NCBI GenBank assembly: GCA_900543205.1
Contig: UQQM01000006.1
Span: forward strand, 1 to 64,000
From: an uncultured Bacteroides sp.
GTDB taxonomy: Bacteria; Bacteroidota; Bacteroidia; Bacteroidales; UBA932
DNA: 64,000 bases
Reading direction: 5' to 3'
Shown: piece after piece, positions 1-7,658 of the stretch
Layout of the letters: every line of letters begins with the position of its first letter
Numbering within the stretch: position 1 is the first letter of the stretch
Translations under genes and position numbers: made by a program
Notes under the pieces: generated by a model
Database searches by the model: none
Seen by the model: only the letters and a program-made list of their open reading frames with translations
Told to the model about the DNA's origin: nothing

Positions 1-146
1 ATTACAAGGACAGGGTCATACCGAACACGAACAACGGACTGGAGGCGGTGTTCGCCGACATAAAGTCAAAAGTGAGGGTTCACAGCGGACTCACCAGGGA
101 GCACAGGATGAAGCTTATTGACGAATACATATCTCGGCATTATTAA
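1..146 (+). pseudogene. C-terminal fragment of a DDE transposase
   Basis: The window opens inside an open frame (codons from base 3) that ends at a TAA at 144-146, leaving 47 residues. The readable end contains IPNTNNGLEAVFADIKSK, then VHSGLTREHR and IDEYISRHY. This matches the conserved C-terminus I know from Bacteroidales transposases of the IS256-like kind, where an Asn-rich turn is followed by a D-K helix and a GL(S/T)-E-R motif. The 5' part lies outside the window, so it cannot be said whether the gene is intact. Directly behind it are two copies of a 23-bp repeat that could belong to the right end of the insertion sequence. Family assignment is from memory and moderate. Confidence 0.6.
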
Positions 147-465
147 GCTCCGCATCACCCTTTTTGTCGACTAGGATAATTTTGGCGCAAATCCATCACC
201 CCAAATGTCGACTAGGCCCGGAAATTAGTCTCCCCTACGGGGTTTTGCTGGCAGACGGGCAAGCCCGGAGGAGAATGAGGCTGGAAAGCTTTTAGCGTCT
301 ATGTGAGTCCTATTATGCTAGGAATGTCGGGCTAATATCTTGTAAAGTGATAATCTGCAATGGGAGAGAAATCATGTCTCATGGCTATAATATTTTTATT
401 AGTAATAAAGTTGTTAGTAATAATAACATTTCTTATTTTTGCTTCAGAATAAAATTTGCTTGCAC
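147..465. other. Non-coding region between transposase and ATPase gene
   Basis: About 320 bp without a supportable gene. It holds the two direct repeats at 153-216. From about 330 onward it becomes A+T rich (TAATAATAACATTTC just before the ATPase gene), as is usual for a Bacteroidales leader. A short open frame from 347 overlaps the ATPase start in another frame and has no recognisable features. No tRNA or clear terminator was seen. Confidence 0.5.
153..216. repeat. Two direct 23-bp repeats behind the transposase
   Basis: Bases 153-175 and 194-216 share the pattern CATCACCC, five variable bases, then GTCGACTAGG, with starts 41 bp apart. They lie just downstream of the transposase stop and contain the palindrome GTCGAC. 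They could be sub-terminal transposase binding sites at the right end of the insertion sequence. The left end is outside the window, so this is inference. Confidence 0.55.
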
Positions 466-1608
466 ATGGAAAATAAACCTTTTACATTTGGTGTTGCAGC
501 ATCGGGAGATAACTTTACTGATCGAGAAAAAGAGACGGAACGTTTGTTGTTGAACTTCCGACATGGCGTAAATACAGTATTGATTTCTCCCCGTCGTTGG
601 GGTAAGACCTCTTTGGTGCACAAAGTATGTCGTCTGGTACAATCTGACCAGTTGAAGGTTGTATATCTTGATATCTTTTCTTGCCGCAGCGACAAGGATT
701 TCTATGATGCATTCGCTTCTGCAATCCTTAAACAAACCTCCTCCAAACTAGAAGAGTGGGTCGAAAATGCCAAACTGTTTTTGGCACGCATCACTCCAAA
801 AATCTCAATCGGGCCTGACCCTATGACGGATTTTTCCATATCGCTTGAAATAAATCCTAAAAGCAGCGACATTGATGAAATACTGCAACTTCCCGAGAAA
901 ATAGCTCAAAAGAAAGGGTGCAATATCGTTGTTTGCATTGATGAGTTCCAGCAGATCGCCGAGTTCAGGGATTCCAAGACATTCCAGAAGCGATTGCGTT
1001 CCGTATGGCAGCTGCAGAAATCGGTCTCTTATTGTTTGTTCGGTAGCAAGAAACATCTGATGAACGAACTGTTCGAGAAAAAGAGTCTTCCGTTCTACAA
1101 GTTCGGCGACGCCATTTATTTACAGAAAATAGGAACAGCGGACTGGGTCAACTACATTTGCGGACGTTTCGAGGCTACGGGCAAACATATCTCGGAAGAG
1201 CTGGCCGAAAAGATTTGTCAAAGGGTGGACAATCACTCTTCGTATGTGCAGCAGTTGGCATGGCTGGTATGGATTCATACGGACAAAGTCGCAACAGAGC
1301 AGGATTTCGAGGAAGCGTACCAAGATATTATCGACCAGAACACGCCGCTATTCGAGAAGCAGACTGAGAGCCTTACGACCTATCAGATGAATTTCCTGCG
1401 AGCCATTTTAGATGGTATTCACAGCAAGTTTACCACACAGGAGGTTCTGCATAAATATCAGCTCGGTTCGTCTGCTAATGTCAGTATTGTAAAACGGGCC
1501 TTGGTCAAGAAAGAACTTATTGAGATCGAGAAACGCCAGGTTGTAATTCCAGATCCGGTAATGAAAGAGTGGCTGAAGCGGGAGTTGCACGGAGTATGGA
1601 TACATTAA
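466..1608 (+). CDS. AAA+ family ATP-binding protein (archaeal-ATPase/STAND-like)
   Basis: 380 residues. The N-terminus (FTFGVAASGDNFTDREKETE) is typical of the Bacteroidetes AAA ATPases related to the Pfam ATPase domain of archaea. Walker A is SPRRWGKTSL near residue 46 and Walker B is IVVCIDEFQQI near residue 155, followed by a sensor-like FGSKKHLM. The last 80 residues look like a winged helix (TTQEVLHKYQLGSSANVSIVKRAL). The start at 466 is preferred over an in-frame ATG nine codons upstream because family members begin with this M-x-N-x-P-F pattern. The gene is visibly more A+T rich than its neighbours and sits beside a transposase, suggesting transfer. Many such proteins are annotated only as ATP-binding; the client process is unknown. 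Confidence 0.85.
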   Translation: MENKPFTFGVAASGDNFTDREKETERLLLNFRHGVNTVLISPRRWGKTSLVHKVCRLVQSDQLKVVYLDIFSCRSDKDFYDAFASAILKQTSSKLEEWVENAKLFLARITPKISIGPDPMTDFSISLEINPKSSDIDEILQLPEKIAQKKGCNIVVCIDEFQQIAEFRDSKTFQKRLRSVWQLQKSVSYCLFGSKKHLMNELFEKKSLPFYKFGDAIYLQKIGTADWVNYICGRFEATGKHISEELAEKICQRVDNHSSYVQQLAWLVWIHTDKVATEQDFEEAYQDIIDQNTPLFEKQTESLTTYQMNFLRAILDGIHSKFTTQEVLHKYQLGSSANVSIVKRALVKKELIEIEKRQVVIPDPVMKEWLKRELHGVWIH

Positions 1609-1675
1609 AATAGGCGGTCGCCGCCGCCATAGAAGCACTGCCCTCCCCGCCATCATCCCAATCGGGAAAGTTTTC

Positions 1676-1683
1676 TATCTTTG
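1676..1683 (+). promoter_or_regulatory. Candidate -7 box upstream of the TerB-like gene
   Basis: TATCTTTG fits the Bacteroidetes -7 consensus TAnnTTTG. No clear TTTG -33 element was found at the right distance, and the predicted leader would be about 140 nt to the ATG at 1828, so this is a weak call. Confidence 0.35.
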
Positions 1684-1827
1684 TAAGAGCGGCCGGAAAG
1701 CCGGCGGCACAGATACCACAATGCGAAAGCGTTCCGCCACTATCACGGACGGGTGTGCGGACAGCTCCACGCTTCACGTTTGACATTAAATTCCATTTTG
1801 GAGCCGGATGGACTGAATAACCAAGCT

Positions 1828-2199
1828 ATGACATTCAACGTCAATGAATTTGCAGCAATCCTGCATCTGGCGAAAGCCATGGCCTCGGCGGACGACAGAG
1901 TCGAGGAGAAGGAACTCGCCGTCATCGTGAACGAGTCCAAGAGATTCGGAGTCGAGCCCTCTATGTTCGACAAGCTCCTCGAATTGTCTAACGAACTGGA
2001 ATTCTCCACTGCGATTTCGCTCATCTCGAAGATGGACGCCGAGCAGAAGAAATATGTCGCCGCCTATCTGGGTGCGCTGATGTGCATCGACGGAGACATC
2101 AACGACACTGAAATGGCGTTGTGGAGACTGGTTTCCACTCTCTGCGGCCTGCCGACGATGACGGCCAAGGAGGCGCTGGAAATCATGGCCTCGCTATAG
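1828..2199 (+). CDS. TerB-like (tellurite-resistance TerB / DjlA N-terminal type) helical protein
   Basis: 123 residues, cytosolic and fully helical, with no signal peptide. Residues 6-40 (EFAAILHLAKAMASADDRVEEKE) and 70-100 (AYLGALMCIDGDINDTEM) carry the paired acidic 'A-D-G-x-(I/V)-x-x-x-E' helices typical of the TerB-like superfamily, which probably bind metal. TerB-domain proteins occur in stress and tellurite-resistance modules, but this copy stands alone with no ter genes near. An in-frame ATG at 1753 would add 25 residues that do not look like the family, so the start at 1828 was chosen. Function beyond the fold is unknown. Confidence 0.65.
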   Translation: MTFNVNEFAAILHLAKAMASADDRVEEKELAVIVNESKRFGVEPSMFDKLLELSNELEFSTAISLISKMDAEQKKYVAAYLGALMCIDGDINDTEMALWRLVSTLCGLPTMTAKEALEIMASL

Positions 2200-2270
2200 C
2201 CTGGCAACCGGCGGGCCACGGCAGAAGATTCAACCGGAACCCCCTGCCAAAGCCCACGACTCACCGTAAC

Positions 2271-2322
2271 GCAAAGCCGCACCGCAAAGCCTCACCACAA
2301 AGCCGCACCGCAAAGCCGCACC
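2271..2322. repeat. Four tandem copies of a 13-bp unit
   Basis: Units GCAAAGCCGCACC, GCAAAGCCTCACC, ACAAAGCCGCACC and GCAAAGCCGCACC follow head to tail at 2271, 2284, 2297 and 2310. Degenerate relatives (AAAGCCCACGACTCACC before; GCAGGAAGCCACCGCAG after) suggest an older, decaying array. It lies between the convergent ends of the TerB-like gene and the UvrA-like gene and shows no strong hairpin. Confidence 0.8.
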
Positions 2323-2370
2323 GGACAGACCTCAACTCTGGGACTCACTGCAGGAAGCCACCGCAGAACC

Positions 2371-4833
2371 TCAGCGCAGGAACTCCCCGGTTCGGCTTTC
2401 CGGACAGCAGGCAACATCTTCCGCCGTGCCGCAGACTACGATGCGCCCTCCGGCATTGCCGCCTCCGGGGCCCATGTCGACAATATAGTCGGCATTACGG
2501 ATCACATCGAGGTCATGCTCGATGACCAGCACCGTGGCTCCGCCGTCAATCAGCTGCTGGAACACTCCCAGCAGCACCTTTACGTCGCTGGGGTGCAGCC
2601 CAATGGTCGGCTCGTCGAACACGAACACTGCGTCGTCCTGCCTGTGACCTATCTCCGAAGCGAGCTTCAGCCTCTGGGCCTCGCCGCCGGACAGGGCGGG
2701 CGTGGCCTCGCCGAGGGTCAGGTAGCCGAGTCCCAGCCCCTGGAGAATGCGCAGCTTCGGAAGCGCCCCCTTGAACGCCCCGAGCCGGGAGACCGCCTCG
2801 TCCACCGTCATCTCCATAATTTGCGGAAGCGTGAAACCATGCTGATGCACCCTGTGCGCGTCGCGAGAATAGCGTGAACCCTTGCAGTCGGGGCATACGA
2901 TGTCCACGTCCGGGAGGAACTGCATGTCGAGGGAAATCTGCCCCGTCCCGTCGCAGAGCGGACAGCGCAGGCTGCCGGTGTTGTAGCTGAAATCGCTCGC
3001 CCTGTAACCAAGGGCCCTGGCCTCCGGACTCGCCGCGAAAGTCTTGCGCAGATAGTCATGCACGTCGGCGTAGGTCGCCACGGTGGAGCGCACGTTGATG
3101 CCTATCGGAGTCGCGTCGATCAGATTCGCCCGATGTATGCCTTCGGCCTCGACCGCCCGGACCGTATCCGGAAGCGGAGAGCCGCCGATAAGCGCCTGGA
3201 GGGCCGGGAGCAGGCATTCCAGAACCATGGTGGTCTTGCCCGAGCCGGAGACTCCGGTGACCACGGAAAGACGTCCCCTCGGAATATCGACCTCCAGCGG
3301 ATGCACGGTATGCACCGCATTGGTTGACAGATGGATGCGCCCGTTCGCGAAGATGTCGGCATGCCTCTCGCGCACGCGCACCTCCTTCTCTCCGGAGAGA
3401 TACTCCCCTATCTGCGAATGCGGATCCGCCTCAATCTCCCCTATGCTGCCTGCCGCAATCACGCTGCCGCCCTCCTTTCCGGCCTTCGGACCGAGCTCGA
3501 TCATATAGTCGGCATGCCTGAGCACCTGAGTGTCGTGGTCCACGAGCACCACCGAGTTGCCGTCGTCCACGAGGTCGTCCATCACCCCCAGCAGCCCCTT
3601 GAGGTTAGCAGGGTGCATTCCGATCGAGGGTTCGTCGAGCACGTACAGTATGCCCGTGGTCCTGTTGCGCACCGCGCGGGCGAACTGCACCCTCTGGCGC
3701 TCCCCTGTCGAAAGCGTGGCGGCGGAGCGGTCGAGGCTCAGGTAGCCCAGACCGAGTTCCACCAGCCTCGCGGCCACCCCGTTGAATTCCTTGACCATGT
3801 CCTCGGCCATCGGCCTCATCTCCACGGGAAGCTGCGGCGGCAAGGCGTTCACCCAGGATATCAGCTCGTCGAGCGTCATCGCCGAAACCTCGGCCAGGTT
3901 CCTGCCGCAGAGCAGGGTGGACAGGGCCTTGTCGTTCAGACGCGAACCATGGCAATGCGGGCAGACGTCGGTCTTCAGGAACCGGGACACCCTCGCGAGC
4001 CCCTTTTCGTCCTTGACCTTCGAGAGCGCGTTGAGCACGGTATTCTCCGCGCTGTAGTATGTGAAGTCGAGCTCGGTCGCCATCTCCCCGTTCTTGGGGC
4101 GGTAGAGAATATGTTTCTTGACCATCGGCCCTTGGAAGACCGTCTCAACCTCCCCGGGGGTCAGCTCCCTGAAAGGCACATCGGTACGCACGCCCATCGC
4201 CCTGCAGACATCCACCATCAGCGACCACATGAGCGTGTTCCACGGAGCCACCGCGCCCTGTTCGATGGTCAGGGACGGGTCGGGAACATACGTGGACTCA
4301 TCGGGGACGCGCATGACGCCCGTGCCGTCGCAATGAGGGCACGCGCCGTCGCTGTTGAACGCGAACGATTCGGCTCCGGGAAGCTCCACCTCGGCCCCGC
4401 AGACCGGGCAGTGCAGCGGCGTCATGCGGGCGACGTCCATCGAAGGCTGCTGGCGGTGCCCGTTGGGGCAGAGGTGACAGCCCAGACGCGAGAACATCAG
4501 GCGCACATGGTTAAGCAGCTCGGTCGAGGTTCCGAAGGTGCTGCGTATGTTGGGGACGCCCGGACGCTGGTGCAGTGCTATCGCCGCAGGCACATGCTCC
4601 ACGCTGTCCACCTGGGCGTGCGCCGCCGTGGTCATACGCCGGCGGGTATAGGTCGAAAGGGACTCCAGATAACGGCGCGACCCTTCGGCATACAGCACCC
4701 CGAGCGCGAGCGAACTCTTGCCCGAACCCGAAACCCCCGCTATCGCGACCTTCTTCCCAAGAGGGACCTCCACGTCTATATCCTTGAGGTTGTGGACCCT
4801 GGCTCCACGCACCTCTATCCTGTCTACTGCCAT
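2371..4833 (-). CDS. UvrA-like ABC ATPase lacking the UvrB-binding domain (UvrA2 type)
   Basis: 820 residues with two ABC cassettes. The first has Walker A GVSGSGKSS (residues 33-41), signature LSTGERQRVQFAR and Walker B VLDEPSIGMHP. The second has GVSGSGKTTM, LSGGEAQRLKLAS and VFDEPTIGLHP. Zinc modules are CPHCDGTG, CPHCHGSR, CPLCDGTG and CPDCKGSR. After CHLCPNGH (about 119) only some 20 residues separate it from CPVCGAE (142), where canonical UvrA has well over 100 carrying the UvrB-binding domain. That shape matches UvrA2-type paralogues, so a role in ordinary UvrABC repair is doubtful; self-resistance or damage tolerance are possibilities. The ATG at 4833 is chosen because the homologous start MAVDRIEVRGARVHNL follows. 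A TATCTTTG -7 box lies just upstream. Confidence 0.85.
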   Translation of the reverse strand: MAVDRIEVRGARVHNLKDIDVEVPLGKKVAIAGVSGSGKSSLALGVLYAEGSRRYLESLSTYTRRRMTTAAHAQVDSVEHVPAAIALHQRPGVPNIRSTFGTSTELLNHVRLMFSRLGCHLCPNGHRQQPSMDVARMTPLHCPVCGAEVELPGAESFAFNSDGACPHCDGTGVMRVPDESTYVPDPSLTIEQGAVAPWNTLMWSLMVDVCRAMGVRTDVPFRELTPGEVETVFQGPMVKKHILYRPKNGEMATELDFTYYSAENTVLNALSKVKDEKGLARVSRFLKTDVCPHCHGSRLNDKALSTLLCGRNLAEVSAMTLDELISWVNALPPQLPVEMRPMAEDMVKEFNGVAARLVELGLGYLSLDRSAATLSTGERQRVQFARAVRNRTTGILYVLDEPSIGMHPANLKGLLGVMDDLVDDGNSVVLVDHDTQVLRHADYMIELGPKAGKEGGSVIAAGSIGEIEADPHSQIGEYLSGEKEVRVRERHADIFANGRIHLSTNAVHTVHPLEVDIPRGRLSVVTGVSGSGKTTMVLECLLPALQALIGGSPLPDTVRAVEAEGIHRANLIDATPIGINVRSTVATYADVHDYLRKTFAASPEARALGYRASDFSYNTGSLRCPLCDGTGQISLDMQFLPDVDIVCPDCKGSRYSRDAHRVHQHGFTLPQIMEMTVDEAVSRLGAFKGALPKLRILQGLGLGYLTLGEATPALSGGEAQRLKLASEIGHRQDDAVFVFDEPTIGLHPSDVKVLLGVFQQLIDGGATVLVIEHDLDVIRNADYIVDMGPGGGNAGGRIVVCGTAEDVACCPESRTGEFLR

Positions 4834-4839
4834 AGACGA

Positions 4840-4889
4840 CAAAGATAATCCGATTTGCCGTGCAATGCACGGGAAAATGCCTATTTTTG
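4840..4889. promoter_or_regulatory. Divergent -7 boxes between the uvrA-like and permease genes
   Basis: Two exact TAnnTTTG matches face apart. TATCTTTG on the minus strand (4847 to 4840) serves the UvrA-like gene, whose ATG begins at 4833. TATTTTTG on the plus strand (4882-4889) serves the permease with ATG at 4919. A TTTG at 4854-4857 could be the plus -33 element, but its 24-bp spacing is long. The minus box leaves almost no untranslated leader. Confidence 0.45.
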
Positions 4890-4918
4890 TGAACGTACAT
4901 CCGATAAAACCACACGAT

Positions 4919-6232
4919 ATGGCGAACAGCAGCAGGGAGAGAATCTGGAAAGTCACCCTGATAGTTCTTATAGTCGGGCTCGGACTGATTCTTTTCCGTC
5001 AGGCACAGCCCTACATGAGCGGCGTCCTCTGCGCCCTGACCCTGTACATCCTGCTCCGCAGGCCGACCTTCAGGCTCGCACAGAAACTGGGCAGGCCCAC
5101 GCTCGCCACGGTCATCGTCGTGATAGCCGTCATCCTGTTCATCGTGATTCCGCTGACCCTGATAGTCTGGTTCGTCGTGGACAAGATACAGCAGGCGGAA
5201 TGGAACGTCAACGAAATCATCGCCCCCGCGACCCAGATGTTCGACATCATCGAGCAGCGCTTCGGCATCGACCTGCTCACGCAGGAGACCATCAGTTTCG
5301 TGGGCGGCAAGCTCACCGCCTTCGGGCAGTCGATCATCGGCGGAATAGGCAGCTTCTTCATCAACCTGCTCGTGGCCCTGCTCCTGCTCTTCTTCCTGCT
5401 GAACGGCGGCAGGAAATGGGAGCAATACCTGGCATCCGTGATTCCGATGAAGAACATCAACAAGAAGGAGACGATGGAGAAGGTCAACACCATGGTCAAG
5501 TCCAACGCCATAGGCATTCCGCTCGTGGCCATTCTCCAGGGAATCATAGCGCTGATAGGCTATCTTATCTTCAATGTGCCCAACGCCGGCCTCGCGGCCA
5601 TCGCCACGGGCTTCTGCTCCATAGTCCCCATAGTCGGCACGATGGTGGTCTGGGTGCCGCTTGGCATCTACTTCATGGTGCTGGGGCAGTGGGGCCAGGC
5701 TCTCGGGCTGCTGGCTTTCGGCGCCGTATGCATCTCGCAGAGCGACAATCTGCTGCGCTTCATCCTCCAGAAGAAGATGGCGAACACGCATCCTCTGGTA
5801 ACGATATTCGGAGTGATAGTGGGACTGTCGCTCTTCGGGTTCATCGGAATCATCTTCGGACCGCTGCTCGTATCGCTGTTCCTGCTGTTCCTGGACATGT
5901 TCCGCAAGGAATATCTGGCCGATGAGCCCGTTCCGCACTCTGACGGCCCTTGCGCAGATACGTCCGCAGCGGCGGCGGGAGCTCCGGCAGCCGCAACGAT
6001 TCCGGCAGAAACCTCCGGAAAGGGCAGCTTCGGCAATCAGACTCCTACAGCCGCACCGGCCGTCAGTACCGCCCCGGCGGCGGAAGCCCCAGCAGCCATA
6101 GCGGTCAAGGATACCGCGCAGGCAACAAGCCCGGCCGCAGTCAAGGACGCCGCACCGAAGGCGGAAAAGCCGCATCCGGAGGAGAGTCCGGCGCAGACAG
6201 GAGGCTCCGCGCCTGACAGCAGCGGAAAATAG
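4919..6232 (+). CDS. AI-2E/PerM family membrane transporter with Ala/Pro-rich tail
   Basis: 437 residues. The first 340 carry the family layout: paired N-terminal membrane helices (VTLIVLIVGLGLILF, then SGVLCALTLYILL), a third (ATVIVVIAVILFIVIPLTLIVW), a soluble section, then a helix cluster (FFINLLVALLLLFFLL; IPLVAILQGIIALIGYLIF; LFGFIGIIFGPLLVSLFLLFLDMF). The family exports small molecules or acts in ion homeostasis; the substrate cannot be told from sequence. From about residue 345 there is a roughly 90-residue low-complexity tail of Ala, Pro, Lys and Glu, unusual for the family and presumably cytoplasmic and disordered. The start at 4919 is taken because it directly precedes the conserved region and sits about 30 bp after a -7 box. 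Convergent with nfnB, only 28 bp apart. Confidence 0.85.
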   Translation: MANSSRERIWKVTLIVLIVGLGLILFRQAQPYMSGVLCALTLYILLRRPTFRLAQKLGRPTLATVIVVIAVILFIVIPLTLIVWFVVDKIQQAEWNVNEIIAPATQMFDIIEQRFGIDLLTQETISFVGGKLTAFGQSIIGGIGSFFINLLVALLLLFFLLNGGRKWEQYLASVIPMKNINKKETMEKVNTMVKSNAIGIPLVAILQGIIALIGYLIFNVPNAGLAAIATGFCSIVPIVGTMVVWVPLGIYFMVLGQWGQALGLLAFGAVCISQSDNLLRFILQKKMANTHPLVTIFGVIVGLSLFGFIGIIFGPLLVSLFLLFLDMFRKEYLADEPVPHSDGPCADTSAAAAGAPAAATIPAETSGKGSFGNQTPTAAPAVSTAPAAEAPAAIAVKDTAQATSPAAVKDAAPKAEKPHPEESPAQTGGSAPDSSGK

Positions 6233-6260
6233 GACAGACGGCGGTCAGGGAAAGGTTCCG

Positions 6261-7658
6261 CTAGCCCGCGACGCCCCGCAGATACTCGTCTATCGCCTTG
6301 GCGGCGGTGCGTCCGGCTCCCATCGCCAGAATCACCGTTGCGGCTCCGGTCACGGCATCGCCTCCGGCAAACACTCCGGGGCGCGTCGTGGCACCGCTAC
6401 CGTCGGCCACCAGGCAGCCGCGCTTCGTAGTCTCAAGACCTTTGGTCGTACTGGGGATCAGCGGGTTGGACGAGGTTCCGAGCGCCATTATCACGGTGTC
6501 AGCCTCGATTTCGAACTCCGAGCCCTCGACCGGGACAGGCCTGCGGCGACCGCTGTCATCGGGTTCTCCCAACTCCATGCGTATGCACTTCAGGCCGCGC
6601 ACCCAGCCTTTCCCGTCATCCAGCACTTCCACAGGGTTGGTCAGCATGTCGAACACTATCCCCTCCTCCATCGCGTGATGGACCTCCTCCCGGCGCGCAG
6701 GAAGCTCGGCCTCGGTGCGGCGGTATACGATATGCACCTCAGAGCCCAGGCGCAGCGCCGTGCGGGCCGCATCCATCGCCACGTTGCCGCCGCCGACCAC
6801 GCAAGTGCGCCGTCCGACATGGATGGGTGTCAGGTAGTCGTGCCGGTACGCGTTCATCAGGTTGTTGCGCGTCAGGAACTCGTTGGCCGAGAAGACGCCG
6901 CACAGGTTCTCGCCGGGTATGCCCATGAACTTGGGAGTTCCCGCGCCGGTGCCTATGAACACGGCCGAGAAACCCTTCTCGCCGAGCAGCTGGTCCACGG
7001 TCACGGTACGTCCTATTATCACGTTGGTCTCTATCTTCACCCCGAGCCTGCACACATCGTCAATCTCGCGGGCGAGCACCTTCTCCTTCGGAAGCCTGAA
7101 CTCGGGAATGCCGTAGACCAGCACCCCGCCAGGCTTGTGCAGGGCTTCGAAAATCGTCACGTCGTAGCCCAGCTTGGCGAGGTCGCACGCGCAGGCCAGA
7201 CCTGCGGGGCCGGAGCCGACAATGGCGACCTTCATGCCGTTCGGGGCGGCCTTGGCAGACTCTTCGGAAGCTCCTCCGTTTTCACGCATATAGTCGGCCA
7301 CGAAACGCTCCAGCTTGCCTATCGCCACCGGCTCGCCCTTCACTCCGAGCACGCAGCTGCCTTCGCACTGGGTCTCCTGGGGGCACACGCGTCCGCAGAC
7401 CGCAGGCAGGGACGAATCGCGGGCAATCACCTCTGCGGCGCCCTTAACGTCCTTCTCCGCCAGTCTGGCGATGAAATCCGGAATCTGGAGATTCACGGGG
7501 CAGGCGGCCACACAGCGCGGATTCTTGCAGTGCAGGCAGCGGCTCGCCTCGAGAAAGGCCTCCTCCTCATTGTAACCGTAGCATACCTCGTCGAAATTGG
7601 TCGCGCGGACCTTGGGGTCCTGCTCGCGCACCGGAACCCTGGGAATTCTGTTTGCCAT
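6261..7658 (-). CDS. nfnB: NfnB / glutamate synthase small-subunit-like NADPH oxidoreductase
   Basis: 465 residues, the gltD/GltA-type flavoprotein. N-terminal cysteine clusters CLHCKNPRCVAACPVN and CGRVCPQETQCEGSC bind two [4Fe-4S] centres. The FAD-binding Rossmann motif is VAIVGSGPAGLACA, and the NADP(H) motif is CVVGGGNVAMDAARTA followed by YRR. On its own it would be called NADPH-dependent glutamate synthase beta chain. Its partner immediately upstream is the ferredoxin-NADP reductase-like NfnA, which makes NADH-dependent reduced ferredoxin:NADP+ oxidoreductase (electron bifurcation) the better reading; no glutamate synthase large subunit is near. The ATG at 7658 shares one base with the nfnA stop (TAATG) and has a GGGAGGG ribosome site; an upstream in-frame ATG at 7682 lies inside nfnA. 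Confidence 0.85.
   Translation of the reverse strand: MANRIPRVPVREQDPKVRATNFDEVCYGYNEEEAFLEASRCLHCKNPRCVAACPVNLQIPDFIARLAEKDVKGAAEVIARDSSLPAVCGRVCPQETQCEGSCVLGVKGEPVAIGKLERFVADYMRENGGASEESAKAAPNGMKVAIVGSGPAGLACACDLAKLGYDVTIFEALHKPGGVLVYGIPEFRLPKEKVLAREIDDVCRLGVKIETNVIIGRTVTVDQLLGEKGFSAVFIGTGAGTPKFMGIPGENLCGVFSANEFLTRNNLMNAYRHDYLTPIHVGRRTCVVGGGNVAMDAARTALRLGSEVHIVYRRTEAELPARREEVHHAMEEGIVFDMLTNPVEVLDDGKGWVRGLKCIRMELGEPDDSGRRRPVPVEGSEFEIEADTVIMALGTSSNPLIPSTTKGLETTKRGCLVADGSGATTRPGVFAGGDAVTGAATVILAMGAGRTAAKAIDEYLRGVAG

Noticed and set aside
347..553. Small open frame before the ATPase gene
   Set aside because: Overlaps the ATPase gene in a different frame, A/T-driven sequence, no motif.
3331..4848. 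Plus-strand 505-codon open frame inside the UvrA-like gene
   Set aside because: Antisense shadow of the conserved ABC ATPase.
4511..6175. Long minus-strand open frame across the AI-2E-type permease and the uvrA start
   Set aside because: It is compositionally biased (Arg/His/Glu-rich), overlaps two convincing genes and has no family resemblance.
6261..7658. Annotation as a classical glutamate synthase small subunit
   Set aside because: No large subunit is near and the upstream overlapping gene is the NfnA partner, so NfnB fits better; some assimilatory role cannot be excluded.
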